In this document: piece after piece, positions 62,428 through 64,000 of the stretch | How the letters are laid out: the number at the start of each line of letters is the position of its first letter | Position numbering within the stretch: position 1 is the stretch's first letter | DNA from: Flavobacteriaceae bacterium | GTDB taxonomy: Bacteria; Bacteroidota; Bacteroidia; Flavobacteriales; Flavobacteriaceae | Reading direction: 5' to 3' | NCBI GenBank assembly: GCA_947456955.1 | Contig: CANGTQ010000002.1 | Span: 186,001-250,000, forward strand | DNA length: 64,000 bases | Program-made: the position numbers and the translations under genes | Notes under the pieces: generated by a model | What the model saw: the letters and a program-made list of their open reading frames with translations, nothing else | The model's database searches: none | Told to the model about the DNA's origin: nothing

Positions 62428-63576
62428 TTATTTAAACGGATGTCGTTGTTGCCAAACTAAACTAGGTTCTAAGTTTGGAAAAATTTTAGGGAGTATTCTA
62501 TTTATCCATTTATTAGTGTGATAAATAAAGCCCGACATTATTACTGGTTTTGCACCAATAGAGCTTTTTATTTCAAGAGCGGTTCTTCCGAAGATTATTT
62601 TTTTAAATTGATTCTCTATACCAAATTGGGTCATGTTATACAACATATTCAAATAGAGCATTTTTTCTTTTTGAATTTGTTCATCATAACCAAGAAAATA
62701 GGTTTCTAGCGTTTTACCGTTAACTAATAAAGTGTGAAACCCGACTAATTCATTTTTTAAATAATAGCCAACTAAAATAAATTTAGGACCGCATTGCCTT
62801 TTGAAAGAAGAGAAATGATTTTTAGCTAAAAAAAACGTATTAAAAGGGGCATTTTTAGCTACATGAAAATACAATTCATAAATTCGGTTTTCCTTTAAAA
62901 TTATTTCGTCTAAAGACAATTCTCGAGTTTCAATACCTTCAAACTTTTTATGGGCACGTTTGTATTGGTCTCGGTATTTCTTTGTGAGTGCCTCTATATA
63001 TTCAGTATTAGTTTTCCATTGATTTTGCAATTCGAAAATCATATTCGGCTGTGTATTGAACTCATACAATAAAGAGAAGGTAGATTTTTTTAGTTCAGTT
63101 GCCGATTCCTGATAAAAGTCTTTGAAAGAAACAATATGTATTTTTATGTCTTGTTTTTTGAAATAACTAGTAATCTCATCGGCACAATTACTTAGAATTT
63201 CTGCAATTGTTATAGCATCTATTTCCTTATTAAATGTATAGCCATTTTGTCCTGTTATCATATTATTGCCTAGAAACAAAGCATGAGAAGCAAAATTTTT
63301 AAAAATAAAATTCCGAATATAAGTTTTGATGCATTGATCTCTTTCTCCAAATGATTCTAACTTATTCAAATCAAGATATTGTGCTAAAGCAACTCCAATA
63401 AGGGAGTTCTTTTCAAAAATACCAACATAAAAACACTGCATGTTTGTAGGTGCCGATTCTTCTAAAACTTTTAAATAGGGTGTTTGTAAAAAAGCATTTT
63501 CATGCGCCACTTCATCCCATTTTTCGGGAAGTTTTGCAATAGAAGAATAAATTTGATATGTTGTTGTTGTTTCCAA
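62428..63576 (-). CDS. GNAT/FemAB-like acyltransferase
   Basis: 382 residues. The N-terminal half resembles the first GNAT-like domain of FemAB/peptidogalycan-type proteins; the second half has KKYRDQYKRAHKKFEGIETREL, RIYELYFHVAKNAPFNTFFL, FILVGYYLKNELVGFHTLLVNG and KKIIFGRTALEIKSSIGAKP. Catalytic details are not visible, and the substrate is unknown. The start is a TTG, consistent with an exact -7 box (TAAATTTG, 63605-63598) about 20 bases upstream. Confidence 0.75.
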   Translation of the reverse strand: METTTTYQIYSSIAKLPEKWDEVAHENAFLQTPYLKVLEESAPTNMQCFYVGIFEKNSLIGVALAQYLDLNKLESFGERDQCIKTYIRNFIFKNFASHALFLGNNMITGQNGYTFNKEIDAITIAEILSNCADEITSYFKKQDIKIHIVSFKDFYQESATELKKSTFSLLYEFNTQPNMIFELQNQWKTNTEYIEALTKKYRDQYKRAHKKFEGIETRELSLDEIILKENRIYELYFHVAKNAPFNTFFLAKNHFSSFKRQCGPKFILVGYYLKNELVGFHTLLVNGKTLETYFLGYDEQIQKEKMLYLNMLYNMTQFGIENQFKKIIFGRTALEIKSSIGAKPVIMSGFIYHTNKWINRILPKIFPNLEPSLVWQQRHPFK

Positions 63577-63597
63577 TAAACTAAAAAAATCGCCTTA

Positions 63598-63605
63598 CAA
63601 ATTTA
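63598..63605 (-). promoter_or_regulatory. -7 element of the GNAT-like gene
   Basis: Reverse strand TAAATTTG, an exact TAnnTTTG, 21 bases upstream of the TTG start. No -33 TTG was found at the right distance. Confidence 0.5.
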
Positions 63606-63766
63606 GAGCGATTAGTGTATAATAAAATGTTAATTATTGCATCACACAGATAATGCCTACCACAATTTTACGTGAAATTACCCAAAAACTACAAGTTTTC
63701 AATATCATTTTTTATTAAATATTATATATTATGTAAGATAAATACAGATAAAAATAATCTTTAAAT

Positions 63767-63815
63767 GCATTTTATCGATTTTTTTTGTTTTTAAACGAGT
63801 TCAGGTCTAGTTTTA
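63767..63815 (+). promoter_or_regulatory. LRR-gene promoter with a gldK-like upstream motif
   Basis: TTG at 63785-63787, 20-base spacer, TAGTTTTA at 63808-63815 (one mismatch to TAnnTTTG). Just before the -33 element, GCATTTTATCGAT (63767-63779) repeats 13 bases of the second palindrome upstream of gldK, here without the right half. Confidence 0.55.
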
Positions 63816-63845
63816 CATCGTCACATACCTCAAATTATAAATGAT

Positions 63846-64000
63846 ATGAAAACTATATTTACCTACGTAACACTTCTTTTAGTTTCGGCTTCAAGTTTTG
63901 CTGAAATATCTTCAACAGAAAAAAATGCTTTAATCAAATTAAACAAAGCTACCAAAGGATCCCAATGGATTAACAAATGGGATTTAAAAAAACCAGTATC
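63846..64000 (+). CDS. exported leucine-rich-repeat-type surface protein, 5' part
   Basis: Fifty-one codons are present before the window ends. A signal peptide (MKTIFTYVTLLLVSASSFA) is followed by EKNALIKLNKATKGSQWINKWDLKKPVS. The pattern A-L-x-x-L-x-x-A-T-x-G-x-x-W-x-N-x-W-D is the usual N-terminal cap of secreted leucine-rich-repeat proteins in Bacteroidota. The repeats and any type IX sorting domain would lie downstream. Confidence 0.75.
   Translation, partial: MKTIFTYVTLLLVSASSFAEISSTEKNALIKLNKATKGSQWINKWDLKKPV

Overview
The window is chromosomal DNA of a Flavobacterium-like member of the Bacteroidota (Flavobacteriaceae). Evidence: low GC; the compact flavobacterial dcw order mraZ-rsmH-ftsL-ftsI-murE-mraY-murD-ftsW-murG-murC-ftsQ-ftsA-ftsZ without ddl, murB or murF; the gldKLMN type IX secretion/gliding operon; exosortase XrtF; a short primary sigma factor; promoters of the Bacteroidota type (TTG at -33, TAnnTTTG at -7); and almost no Shine-Dalgarno sequences. 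The annotation was read directly from the sequence, without database searches.

Layout. 1-654: 3' truncated alpha/beta hydrolase. 925-16985: mraZ operator and the 13-gene wall/division cluster ending in a terminator. 17096-18210: YqeY-like gene, then an unusual tRNA-Arg(UCG) locus where a GIY-YIG nuclease ORF fills exactly the space between a broken copy of the tRNA 5' half and the intact tRNA. 18220-20100: rpe and rpoD. 20560-21904: island of three small lipoproteins, one TRL-like. 22262-26637: carotenoid tailoring operon (crtD, cruF, crtZ, a methyltransferase, crtA-like) expected to act on gamma-carotene and give saproxanthin/myxol-type pigments. 26819-29421: rpsO and pnp. 29717-31266: GAF protein, exosortase F and its partner. 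31323-33510: ATP-cone/PD-(D/E)XK nuclease overlapping a beta-CASP RNase. 33564-38023: probable copper-linked outer-membrane locus (HYC_CC_PP protein, TonB receptor, periplasmic HMA protein, DUF2490) plus a DedA protein. 38049-48076: large plug-domain exported protein, groEL/groES, secG, TPR protein, lptE, a lipoprotein, a sigma-54 activator and miaB. 48320-52087: topA, preceded by a diverged copy of its own 5' end, and a degenerate arginase-fold protein. 52341-56999: gldKLMN. 57064-64000: FAD oxidoreductase, DUF983, ABC-F ATPase, App1-like phosphatase, lipid kinase, GNAT/FemAB-like protein, and the start of a leucine-rich-repeat-type exported protein.

Most genes are core. The unexplained structure lies between them: (i) scars where the 5' end of a gene is repeated with a short palindrome or insert between the copies (tRNA-Arg, topA, a lipoprotein); (ii) a small hairpin family (CTGAA, five-base loop, TTCAG) placed 2-3 bases before the start codons of rpe, miaB and the TonB receptor; (iii) spacers built from drifting copies of a short word folded back on itself; (iv) GTGGT repeats at 10-bp pitch before mraZ; and (v) two 21-bp-phased palindromes before gldK. 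The strongest candidate for an undescribed system is the GIY-YIG/tRNA-Arg cassette; the second is the nucleotide-sensing nuclease plus beta-CASP pair.
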